A DNA stretch of 6,107 nt from Micavibrio sp. GTDB taxonomy: Bacteria > Pseudomonadota > Alphaproteobacteria > Micavibrionales > Micavibrionaceae. Numbering within the stretch: position 1 is the first letter of the stretch; the number at the start of each line of letters is the position of its first letter. The stretch lies in the NCBI GenBank assembly GCA_027051315.1, contig JALTZE010000036.1:1-6107 (forward strand), given 5' to 3'. The notes under the pieces are model-generated. The model had not been told where the DNA came from. It was given only the letters and a program-made list of their open reading frames with translations, and did not search any database. The position numbers and the translations under genes were made by a program. This document shows positions 1 through 6,107 of the stretch, one piece after another.

Positions 1-41
1 GTAATATTATTTTAATAACTTATTACAGAGTCGCTATTATA

Positions 42-55
42 TTGATATATATCAA
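42..55. promoter_or_regulatory. Candidate FNR/Anr-type binding site (perfect palindrome)
   Basis: The 14 bases TTGATATATATCAA are a perfect dyad and match the FNR-family consensus TTGAT-N4-ATCAA at all ten specified positions. The site lies 18 bp beyond the stop of the SDR gene, in non-coding DNA. If functional it more likely serves a leftward gene beyond the window edge than the SDR gene, which it follows. A class II activator spacing (centre near -41.5) would put a leftward start near position 7, and a weak -10-like TATTAA (minus strand, 12-17) is compatible with that. The match is seen; the function is inferred. In AT-rich DNA a palindrome like this could also be a chance hairpin. Confidence 0.45.
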
Positions 56-73
56 ATAAATTACAATCATAAC

Positions 74-838
74 TTACTTAGATGGCATTCTCATTGCTAT
101 AAATGTAGATAATGATTCGGGAAGAACAGATAAAATCCATGCGATTAAGTAAGGTACAAAAGGAAATGCTATTCTTCCTTTATCTTTTTGTACAAGATTT
201 GATATTTTTATCGCTGCTTTATCTGCTTCCATTAAAAAAGGCATCTTAAATTTATTTTTTTGAGTAATACCTGAAATTATAAATCCAGGGCAAATAACGT
301 TAACTTTTATGTTATGAGGCTTTAATTGTGCTCTTAGAGCCTCACCATATATTCTTATGGCTGCTTTGCTTGCACAATATGCTGGTGCTGATGGGAATCC
401 CTTAAATGAAGCTAGGGAGCTAATTAACACTATCTGTCCATTTTTTCGATTTTTCATTAATGGAATTATCGGATTTATTGTATTTAATACACCATATAAA
501 TTTATATCAAATATTTCTTTGATTTGTTCTGGGCTTTCTTCATCAATATTACTGCCTGTTCCTGCTGATATTCCTGCATTTGCTATTACTAAATCTAGTT
601 TTACTTCATTATCTATTGATGAAATCCATTGGCTCATTTCTTTTTCATCTCTTACATCGATAATTTTTTTGTAAATTATTGCTCCTTTTGCTTCACATAT
701 TTTTGATATTTCTTCTAATCGTTTACTATTTCTACCACATAGAACTAAATTAACATCCTTGTTCGCATAATGTTTTGCTAAAGCCCAACCTACACCACTT
801 GTTGCTCCTGTTATTAAAATAGATTTATGTTTACTCAT
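74..838 (-). CDS. SDR-family NAD(P)-dependent oxidoreductase
   Basis: A 254-residue classical short-chain dehydrogenase/reductase, a complete single Rossmann-fold enzyme that oxidises or reduces a hydroxyl/carbonyl group using NAD(P)(H). Visible motifs are the nucleotide-binding TGATSGVG (residues 10-17), Asp61-Val62 near the adenine pocket, NAG (87-89), the structural Asn113, and the catalytic Ser141, Tyr154 and Lys158 (YCASK), followed by CPG (183-185). Arg36 after the second strand suggests NADP(H) preference. The substrate cannot be read from sequence. The C-terminal part (about 224-247) is unusually hydrophobic, with FVPYLIAWILSVLP, and could associate with the membrane or form the substrate lid. 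The start ATG at 838 has a good Shine-Dalgarno AAGGA (848-852) with 9 nt spacing. The gene is transcribed divergently from gmk. Family assignment is firm; a specific function such as FabG is not supported. Confidence 0.95.
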   Translation of the reverse strand: MSKHKSILITGATSGVGWALAKHYANKDVNLVLCGRNSKRLEEISKICEAKGAIIYKKIIDVRDEKEMSQWISSIDNEVKLDLVIANAGISAGTGSNIDEESPEQIKEIFDINLYGVLNTINPIIPLMKNRKNGQIVLISSLASFKGFPSAPAYCASKAAIRIYGEALRAQLKPHNIKVNVICPGFIISGITQKNKFKMPFLMEADKAAIKISNLVQKDKGRIAFPFVPYLIAWILSVLPESLSTFIAMRMPSK

Positions 839-924
839 TTTATAGATTCCTTATTTTAGCACTGGATTTCTATTAGAATATTGCTTAAAACTACTATGAT
901 AGGCAAGCAAGGAAATTTATTTAA
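839..924. promoter_or_regulatory. Divergent intergenic region between the SDR gene and gmk
   Basis: This 86-bp spacer must carry the start signals for both flanking genes unless they are read from outside. On the plus strand a -10-like TATGAT lies at 895-900, but the -35 region about 16-17 bp upstream (around 872-878) is poor. A start near 906 would leave a short leader with AAGGA (909-913) 11 nt before the gmk ATG. A TTGCTT (881-886) / AAGCAA (905-910) inverted repeat surrounds the -10-like box, and its right arm touches the Shine-Dalgarno. No convincing -35/-10 pair was found for the SDR gene on the minus strand. The promoter call is inference. Confidence 0.3.
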
Positions 925-1566
925 ATGGATGTATCAGAATTAAAAAGAAGAGGACTCATGTTTGTGCTTTCTTCTCCTTCGGGAGCAGGAAAAACAACTA
1001 TTACTAGGAAACTTTTAGAGAAAAATACTGACTTAACTATGTCCATATCTGCAACTACCAGGCAAAGAAGACCAGGTGAAGTTGATGGTTATGATTATTA
1101 CTTTACTGATATGGCCGAATTTAATAAGCATGTAGAAAATGGAGATATGCTCGAATATGCAAAAGTGTTTGAGAATTATTATGGTACCCCCAGAAAACCA
1201 GTAGAAAAGGCTCTATCAGAGGGTAAAGATGTAATATTTGATATCGATTGGCAAGGAACACAACAACTTGCAGAAATAGCAAGAGATGATTTGGTTACTT
1301 TATTTATTCTTCCACCATCACGTACAGAACTGGAAAGACGACTAAGGTCAAGAGGACAAGATAAAGATGAAGAGATAAGCTATCGTATGTCAAAAGCTTC
1401 TAATGAGATGACACATTATTCTGAATATGACTATGTAATAATTAATACGGATATAGAAAAATCAATAGAGCAAGCACAAATGATTTTAGATGCTGAACGT
1501 ATGAAAAGAAGAAGAATCGCAGGACTCTCCAGTTTTGTTAGAGGTCTCGTAGATGGCTCTAATTAG
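925..1566 (+). CDS. gmk: Guanylate kinase
   Basis: Guanylate kinase transfers a phosphate from ATP to GMP (or dGMP), giving GDP for nucleic-acid synthesis; it is an essential cytoplasmic enzyme. The 213 residues match the usual bacterial length. The P-loop SPSGAGKT is at 17-24. The GMP-binding segment runs from Ser40 through SATTRQRRPGE (42-52) to the DGYDYYF stretch (54-60), with Arg46 and Arg49 the likely phosphate-binding arginines. MLEYAKV (75-81) supplies the GMP-contacting Glu77, YYGT is at 85-88, and DIDWQG (106-111) is the Walker B-like region. The lid follows around 131-150. The ATG at 925 has AAGGA 11 nt upstream. An internal ATG at 958 (Met12) also has a purine-rich GAGG 4 nt before it, but the KRRGLM residues ahead of the P-loop are family-like, so the first start is preferred. 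It stands alone on its strand; the yicC and mltG genes often found upstream in Alphaproteobacteria are not here. Confidence 0.98.
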   Translation: MDVSELKRRGLMFVLSSPSGAGKTTITRKLLEKNTDLTMSISATTRQRRPGEVDGYDYYFTDMAEFNKHVENGDMLEYAKVFENYYGTPRKPVEKALSEGKDVIFDIDWQGTQQLAEIARDDLVTLFILPPSRTELERRLRSRGQDKDEEISYRMSKASNEMTHYSEYDYVIINTDIEKSIEQAQMILDAERMKRRRIAGLSSFVRGLVDGSN

Positions 1567-1584
1567 TTCAAAATATTAAAACAT

Positions 1585-2406
1585 CTAGCTCTTGGAAGCT
1601 ATAGCTATATAGGTTTCTATATCTATGTTTTCGGCTCTTTTACTTGTATCTATATTTAGCATTTCCATTATATCTGAATAATCTTTCAAAGATGATTTTA
1701 TCATTTTCCGCCTTTGGTTAAATGCAGCCTTTGTTATTTTTTCTACATTCTCAAATGGTGGATTATTATCATCGATATTTTTGGGAATTAAATTTATAAT
1801 AGATGATGTTACTTTTGGTGGCGGAACAAAAGCGGAAGGAGGAAGGTCGAACATTCTATTACAATTACATAGCCAATTAGAAATAATAGCCAACCTTCCA
1901 TAATGTTTTGTCGATGGTTTTGCTATGATTCTTTGTGCCACCTCTTTTTGAAACATTAATGTCATTGATATATATGATTCTTTATTCTCTCTAATTTGTT
2001 TTAGCCAGTTGGTAAGCAGGACTGTTCCAACATTATAAGGAAGATTAGCAACGATTTTCTTATTTCCAGAGCCTGCTATTTCCAAAAGATTAATATTTAA
2101 TGCATCGGCATTTATAATTTCTAACCTTCCTTGTGAAGCATCTTTTAATGATTGTAATGCCAAGATTGCTCTTTCATCATATTCTATTGCTATGAGTCTT
2201 TTTGCTCCTGCTCTTAATAGTGACCTGGTAAGCCCCCCTGGACCTGCCCCTATTTCAATGACCGTACAATCAGATATATCTCCTGCACAACGGGCAATTT
2301 TATCTGTTATATTTTGGTCAAATAAGAAATTCTGCCCCAATGATTTTTTTGGTCTTAATCCAAATTCTTCAACAATTTCTTTTAAGGGAGGGAGGTTATC
2401 TATCAT
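1585..2406 (-). CDS. rsmA: 16S rRNA (adenine1518-N6/adenine1519-N6)-dimethyltransferase
   Basis: RsmA (KsgA) uses S-adenosylmethionine to dimethylate two adjacent adenines in the helix 45 loop of 16S rRNA, a late checkpoint in 30S subunit assembly; its loss gives kasugamycin resistance. The 273 residues are full length. Visible are the N-terminal KKSLGQNFL (20-28), SAM motif I EIGAGPGGLT (51-60), the acidic end of strand 2 at Glu75, Asp101-Ala102 for the adenine ring, the catalytic motif IV NLPY (121-124), FVPPPKVTS (193-201), and the C-terminal FNQRRK (229-234) and RAEN (257-260). Its ATG at 2406 overlaps the surA TGA in an ATGA (2403-2406). No clear Shine-Dalgarno precedes it, which points to translational coupling to surA. 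It ends 18 bp from the end of the convergent gmk, with no recognisable terminator between. Confidence 0.98.
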   Translation of the reverse strand: MIDNLPPLKEIVEEFGLRPKKSLGQNFLFDQNITDKIARCAGDISDCTVIEIGAGPGGLTRSLLRAGAKRLIAIEYDERAILALQSLKDASQGRLEIINADALNINLLEIAGSGNKKIVANLPYNVGTVLLTNWLKQIRENKESYISMTLMFQKEVAQRIIAKPSTKHYGRLAIISNWLCNCNRMFDLPPSAFVPPPKVTSSIINLIPKNIDDNNPPFENVEKITKAAFNQRRKMIKSSLKDYSDIMEMLNIDTSKRAENIDIETYIAIASKS

Positions 2407-3338
2407 CTTATTTCTATATAAGAAGTTGATTTTAAGTCATAGAAATATGCTCTTGCATTGCGTTCCAACCTTTCCATTCCTATACGTTGGCGAAGCTGTT
2501 CACGACTAGGTAGGCTTTCTTTTGTTACTTTTCTTTTATCTCTAAGTAATAATATATGATAACCATTAATACCTCTTATAGGATTGCTAACAGATTTATT
2601 TCTCATTTTTACCAAAGCTTTATCAAGTTCTTTAGATAATTGCCCTTGTTGAACCCAACCCATATCTCCCCCTTTGTCTGCTCCTGCCGAACCAGAAAAT
2701 TGTCTAGCAAGTTTTCCAAATGGTACAGCACCTGCATTAAGCTGTCCAACAAGTCTATAGGCTAGTTGTTTTGCATCTGACTCCTTATTGAATTTATCAA
2801 AAGGAAGAAATATTTCAGCAACAAGATATTCATTCTTTCCTATATTTTCTTTGATTCTGCTTAAAGCAGTATCTATATCTGCGTCACTTACCTCTATATT
2901 TGGTCTTATTTTCTTGGTAACAAGTTTTGACCATAATATTTGAGATTTCACCTGATTTCTTAAAGTATCTATATTAATTCCTCTACTTTGAAGCATTTTG
3001 ATAAATTTATCTAAGGGAATATTATTTTGAGCCGCAATTTGTTTTAACCCTGACTCAACTTCTGCATCACTTGCTTGTATTTTATTTTTTGCCGCATCTT
3101 GTGCCTTTATTTTTTCATCTATTAACTCATTTAGAATTTGCGGTGATAATTTGCTTCTCATCTCACTATTATTAGGAAGCCCCGCTGATTCCATTATCAG
3201 CCTTACCCTGTCATTTAGTTCAGAAGTAGATATAACATCATCATTTACAACTGCGGCAATCTTTTCCGTTTGTGCATTAACATATGTTGGAAATGTAATT
3301 ACCAACATTACTAAAAATATATATAATTTGTTATTCAT
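2403..3338 (-). CDS. surA: SurA-like periplasmic chaperone / peptidyl-prolyl isomerase
   Basis: SurA escorts unfolded outer-membrane proteins across the periplasm to the BAM complex. From the ATG at 3338 the product has 311 residues. It opens with a signal peptide: Lys4, a hydrophobic core at about 5-18, and likely cleavage after YVNA (19-22). A helical SurA N-terminal domain (about 25-145) starts AAVVNDDVISTSEL. One parvulin domain (about 170-268) follows, with FSGSAGADKGGDMGW (214-228) and NGYHILLL (258-265), then a basic C-terminal helix (278-311). E. coli SurA has about 428 residues and two parvulin domains, so this is the short form. The first parvulin histidine (xHIL) is replaced by EIF (175-177), so isomerase activity is doubtful. 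A TTG at 3353 would add five residues, but a good AGGG lies 6 nt before the ATG. It sits 58 bp after uvrD and overlaps rsmA by 4 bp. PpiC-type isomerase is the alternative name. Confidence 0.9.
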   Translation of the reverse strand: MNNKLYIFLVMLVITFPTYVNAQTEKIAAVVNDDVISTSELNDRVRLIMESAGLPNNSEMRSKLSPQILNELIDEKIKAQDAAKNKIQASDAEVESGLKQIAAQNNIPLDKFIKMLQSRGINIDTLRNQVKSQILWSKLVTKKIRPNIEVSDADIDTALSRIKENIGKNEYLVAEIFLPFDKFNKESDAKQLAYRLVGQLNAGAVPFGKLARQFSGSAGADKGGDMGWVQQGQLSKELDKALVKMRNKSVSNPIRGINGYHILLLRDKRKVTKESLPSREQLRQRIGMERLERNARAYFYDLKSTSYIEIR

Positions 3339-3344
3339 ATAAAG

Positions 3345-3348
3345 CCCT
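3345..3348 (-). promoter_or_regulatory. Shine-Dalgarno that fixes the surA start
   Basis: On the minus strand AGGG (within ACAGGG) lies 6 nt upstream of the ATG at 3338. It falls inside the five-codon extension that the upstream TTG (3353) would create, so the ATG is the better start; the extension would also place extra residues ahead of a clean signal peptide. Confidence 0.7.
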
Positions 3349-3352
3349 GTCA

Positions 3353-3379
3353 ATTGTAGTAATAGCTATAACCTACAAT
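3353..3379. repeat. Inverted repeat in the uvrD-surA spacer
   Basis: Seven-base arms ATTGTAG (3353-3359) and CTACAAT (3373-3379) flank a 13-nt loop. The loop contains a second, nearly concentric palindrome ATAGCTAT (3362-3369). In the minus-strand transcript the repeat can fold into a hairpin just upstream of the surA Shine-Dalgarno. No run of U follows it, so it does not look like an intrinsic terminator. It could be an operator, an RNA hairpin affecting surA translation or uvrD mRNA stability, or chance. Confidence 0.5.
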
Positions 3380-3396
3380 ATAAATAAATATTCACA

Positions 3397-5640
3397 TTAT
3401 TCAACTGGAGTTACAAATGAGTCCACTAATCTTTTATTTCCGCTAGTTTCAAATTTTATATCAAGTTTATGTCCTTCAACATGAACTACACTACCATATC
3501 CAAATTTCTTGTGGAATATCTTTGTTCCTGGTTTGAAAGGGTGACTCGATTTAGATGATATTTTCTTTTGATAATCTTTTGCAGTGACGCTAATTCCTGC
3601 GGAACTGTTTTTGTAACTAGGTGAAAAACCAGAGCTATCCCAATGTGAAGACCTTCCTGTTTGATAATTATCTATTTCAGATGAAGAATCTATATATTCT
3701 TCGGGAAGTTCATTTATGAATCTTGAAGGTACTGGATTAATCCAGCTTCCATACATTCTTCTATTACTGCAAAAAGAGATAAAAACTTTTTTTCTTGCTC
3801 TGGTAATTCCTACATAAGCAAGTCTGCGTTCTTCCTCCAGCCCCTTTTGTCCATTTTCGTCCATTGATTTTTGTGAAGGAAATAGCCCATCTTCCCATCC
3901 AGGTAAAAATATGTAATCAAATTCCAAACCTTTTGCGCCATGTAAAGTCATTAATGTTGCATAATCTCCCTGTTTATCATTTTGCACCTCTAAAACAAGT
4001 GCAACATGTTCAAGAAATTCTGGAAGTGAATTATATTCAGCAATAGCAGAAATCATTTCATTTAGATTTTCTACTCTACCTGGTGCGTCTGGTGATTTAT
4101 CATTTTTCCACATATCCATATATCCAGATTCATCAAGAATCCTTGCCGATAATTCATAATGGCTTTCAGTTTCTAAAAGACTCGCCCATCTATCAAAATC
4201 AGAAATAAGTGAAGCTAAAGTTTTTCTTACACCAGCTCTAAGTTCATCTGTTTCAATTAATTGTATTATTGAGCTATATAACGATATTCCCTTTTCACGA
4301 CCAAACTCATAAAGAGTTTTTATGGTTGTATTTCCTATACCACGTCTTGGAGTATTTATAATTCTTTCCAAAGCAAGGTCATCATGGGGCTGATTTACTA
4401 CTCTTAAATATGCAAGTGCATCTCTTATTTCTGCTCTTTCATAAAATCGGGGTCCACCTATTACTTTATATGGTAGACCAAGACTTATAAATCTTTCTTC
4501 AAATTCTCTCATCTGAAAACCTGTTCTGACAAGAATGGCTATTTGATTTAATGATATTTGCTTATGTTGTAGATTTTCTATTTCTTCACCTACCCATCTT
4601 GCTTCTGCTTCTCCGTCCCATAGACTTTTTACGACGAGTTTTTCTCCTTGACCCTTATCCGACCATAATTTTTTCCCAAGACGTCCATTATTATTAGATA
4701 TTATAGAATCTGCTGCATCTAATATATTTGAAGTTGACCTGTAATTTTGCTCAAGCCGTATGATTTTTGCATTATTAAAATCTTTTTCAAATCTCAATAT
4801 ATTGCCGACCTCAGCACCACGCCAGCCATATATTGATTGGTCATCATCACCAACACAACATATATTACCAGCCCCTTGTGCAAGCAATCTTAACCACATA
4901 TATTGCGCGACATTTGTATCTTGGTATTCATCTACCATTATATATCTAAAACGGTTATGATAACTGTCTAAAATATGTTTATTTTCTGGATTTTTTAATA
5001 TCTCTATCATATGCAGTAAAAGACTTCCAAAATCGCAAGCATTTACTTCTTTCAATCTTTGTTGATATTGCCGATATAACAAAGGTAATTTGCCATTTGC
5101 TAAATCACCCGCATCATTCATATTGATTTTATCTGGTGTTTTACATTTATCTTTCCATCGTTCAATAATTGTCATCATTGCTTTTGGTGGAAATTTTTTT
5201 GTATCTATATTCTCATTTTCCATTAACTGTTTTAAAAGTCGTACAGTATCATCGCTATTAAGAATGGTAAAATCAGAAGATAACCCAACAAGATTTGCAT
5301 GCTGTCTTAACATACGAGCAGAAAGAGAGTGGAATGTACCAAGCCACCAACCTTCTATTGCTATTCCCCCCATTAATGATGATACACGTTCTTTCATTTC
5401 CTGAGCAGCCTTATTTGTAAAAGTTACTGCTAATATCTGACTAGGAAAACATTTATTACTTTTTAGGAGATGGGCAAGTCTTGTTGTTAGAACTCTTGTT
5501 TTACCCGTACCAGCGCCAGCCAAAACAAGTAAAGCCCCATCAAGACATTGAACAGCCTCAATTTGTTCAGGATTAAGCCCTTTAAGATATGAATTATCTT
5601 CATATTTTATATCATCGTCTGTTATATCAAATAATTCCAT
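3397..5640 (-). CDS. uvrD: UvrD/PcrA-type superfamily 1 DNA helicase
   Basis: A 3'-to-5' SF1A helicase that unwinds DNA in nucleotide-excision and mismatch repair and clears proteins such as recombinase filaments and stalled RNA polymerase. All helicase motifs are visible in its 747 residues: the Q motif NPEQ (23-26), Walker A AGAGTGKT (41-48), motif Ia TFTNKAAQEM (73-82), motif II DEYQD (237-241), motif III GDDDQSIYGWRGA (264-276), motif IV QNYRST (298-303), motif V LHGAKGLEFD (566-575), and motif VI RRLAYVGITRAR (605-616). A Ser-rich linker (about 650-700) leads to a C-terminal module at 704-742 containing HKKFGYGSVV (710-719), the Tudor-like RNA-polymerase-binding domain of UvrD/PcrA. That domain separates it from Rep. 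The ATG at 5640 lies 12 bp after the xthA stop, with only a weak GAAAG before it, so read-through and coupling from xthA are likely. Length is typical and no motif is missing. Confidence 0.97.
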   Translation of the reverse strand: MELFDITDDDIKYEDNSYLKGLNPEQIEAVQCLDGALLVLAGAGTGKTRVLTTRLAHLLKSNKCFPSQILAVTFTNKAAQEMKERVSSLMGGIAIEGWWLGTFHSLSARMLRQHANLVGLSSDFTILNSDDTVRLLKQLMENENIDTKKFPPKAMMTIIERWKDKCKTPDKINMNDAGDLANGKLPLLYRQYQQRLKEVNACDFGSLLLHMIEILKNPENKHILDSYHNRFRYIMVDEYQDTNVAQYMWLRLLAQGAGNICCVGDDDQSIYGWRGAEVGNILRFEKDFNNAKIIRLEQNYRSTSNILDAADSIISNNNGRLGKKLWSDKGQGEKLVVKSLWDGEAEARWVGEEIENLQHKQISLNQIAILVRTGFQMREFEERFISLGLPYKVIGGPRFYERAEIRDALAYLRVVNQPHDDLALERIINTPRRGIGNTTIKTLYEFGREKGISLYSSIIQLIETDELRAGVRKTLASLISDFDRWASLLETESHYELSARILDESGYMDMWKNDKSPDAPGRVENLNEMISAIAEYNSLPEFLEHVALVLEVQNDKQGDYATLMTLHGAKGLEFDYIFLPGWEDGLFPSQKSMDENGQKGLEEERRLAYVGITRARKKVFISFCSNRRMYGSWINPVPSRFINELPEEYIDSSSEIDNYQTGRSSHWDSSGFSPSYKNSSAGISVTAKDYQKKISSKSSHPFKPGTKIFHKKFGYGSVVHVEGHKLDIKFETSGNKRLVDSFVTPVE

Positions 5641-5652
5641 ATTGGGAACTTT

Positions 5653-6107
5653 CTATATATCCAAATTTATCATTACTGGTACATGGTCGGAAGGTTTCTC
5701 ACCATCACGTTGATTTATATCTATTTCATATGATTTAAGGAATGGTTTAAGAGGTTTCGTAACCCATATATGGTCAAGCCGTCTTCCACGATTTGATTTT
5801 CTCCAATCACGATTTCTGTATGACCACCAGCTATAGCATTTCTCATCTTCTGGAACAAAGTGGCGTATAGCATCTACCCAATTCAAAGATTTTTGCATAT
5901 TTGCAAGTTTCTCAACTTCTATTGGTGTATGGGATATTACTTTTAATAATTGTTTATGTGACCAAACATCATTCTCCATCGGAGCAATATTAAAATCCCC
6001 CAAAACCACAAGCGGGTTGCTAGGTAAATAATTTTCACTAAACCATCTGTTCATTTCATCAACAAAATCAAGTTTATGTTTAAATTTTTCATTGATATTT
6101 ACATCAG
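5653..6107 (-). CDS. xthA: Exodeoxyribonuclease III / AP endonuclease (C-terminal part, runs off the right edge)
   Basis: XthA-type enzymes cut DNA at abasic sites and remove 3' blocking groups in base-excision repair, using Mg2+. Only the C-terminal 150 residues are in the window. The frame is open to the right edge and codes for NEKFKHKLDFVDEMNRWF across the Met at 6054, matching the family region around the yeKf.yKl segment, so that Met is internal. Counting from it, GDFNIAP (19-25) gives the catalytic Asp20 and Asn22, YSWWSYR (74-80) is the family YtWWdyR segment, RLDHIWV (92-98) gives Asp94, and SDHVPV (122-127) carries the catalytic His124 with its Asp123 partner. All C-terminal active-site residues are present; the metal-binding Glu would lie beyond the edge. 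It ends 12 bp before uvrD and appears to be upstream in the same transcript, pairing two DNA-repair genes. Confidence 0.93.
   Translation of the reverse strand, partial: DVNINEKFKHKLDFVDEMNRWFSENYLPSNPLVVLGDFNIAPMENDVWSHKQLLKVISHTPIEVEKLANMQKSLNWVDAIRHFVPEDEKCYSWWSYRNRDWRKSNRGRRLDHIWVTKPLKPFLKSYEIDINQRDGEKPSDHVPVMINLDI

Noticed and set aside
1..26. GTAATA (1-6) / TATTAC (21-26) arms with an inner TTATT/AATAA pair, as a terminator for the SDR gene
   Set aside because: The stem is almost entirely A-T, has a two-base bulge and lacks a following T-run in the minus-strand direction. Such structures are expected by chance in DNA this AT-rich.
868..878. TTCTATTAGAA palindrome in the SDR-gmk spacer as an operator
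   Set aside because: It has only five-base arms, matches no regulator consensus I know, and is expected by chance in AT-rich sequence.
1585..1602. TAGCT/AGCTA hairpin at the 3' end of rsmA as a terminator
   Set aside because: It is a five-base stem within the last codons of rsmA and has no T-run on either strand.
2192..2509. Plus-strand open frame spanning the rsmA-surA junction as a gene
   Set aside because: It is antisense to two strongly supported genes, has no family motif or ribosome-binding site, and is best explained as a shadow frame. The same holds for the other plus-strand frames inside surA, uvrD and the SDR gene.
3339..3353. TTG start for surA at 3353, giving 316 residues
   Set aside because: The ATG at 3338 has AGGG 6 nt upstream and yields a normal signal peptide. 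The TTG lacks a comparable ribosome-binding site.
3353..3378. TTGTAG/TACAAT as a -35/-10 promoter for surA
   Set aside because: The spacing is 14 bp, too short for a sigma-70 promoter. The two boxes are simply the arms of the inverted repeat.
6052..6054. xthA starting at the Met at 6054 as a complete 133-residue gene
   Set aside because: The frame stays open upstream to the window edge and encodes family-like residues, so the gene is truncated by the window, not short.

Overview
The window is AT-rich (by eye about one third G+C) and reads as chromosomal DNA of a low-GC alphaproteobacterium. The grounds are the alphaproteobacterial flavour of Gmk (an N-terminal KRRGLM lead into SSPSGAGKT), a short SurA with one parvulin domain, and the convergent gmk / rsmA-surA arrangement, which resembles the lptD-surA-pdxA-rsmA / gmk neighbourhood I know from Alphaproteobacteria. 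The placement is inference; there is no rRNA or other decisive marker, and the genus is not identifiable.

Layout, left to right. Positions 1-73 are non-coding and hold a perfect FNR-type palindrome (42-55). Next is a short-chain dehydrogenase/reductase gene on the minus strand (74-838). An 86-bp divergent spacer separates it from gmk (guanylate kinase, plus strand, 925-1566). After only 18 bp gmk meets, tail to tail, a minus-strand gene train that fills the rest of the window. In transcription order this train is xthA (exodeoxyribonuclease III, its 5' part beyond the right edge), uvrD (UvrD/PcrA helicase), surA (periplasmic chaperone) and rsmA (16S rRNA dimethyladenosine transferase). xthA and uvrD are 12 bp apart, uvrD and surA 58 bp, and surA and rsmA overlap by 4 bp (ATGA).

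The genes are mostly housekeeping: nucleotide metabolism (gmk), DNA repair (xthA, uvrD), outer-membrane protein biogenesis (surA) and ribosome maturation (rsmA). The SDR enzyme has no assigned substrate. No mobile element, CRISPR array, RNA gene or phage gene was seen, and I find no convincing undescribed system. The points most worth a second look are the FNR-like box at the left edge, the direct surA-rsmA fusion of reading units with no pdxA between them, the odd repair/envelope gene order, and an inverted repeat in front of surA.

Two gene boundaries need care. surA most likely starts at an ATG at 3338, not at the TTG at 3353. The xthA frame stays open through the right edge, so the Met at 6054 is internal.
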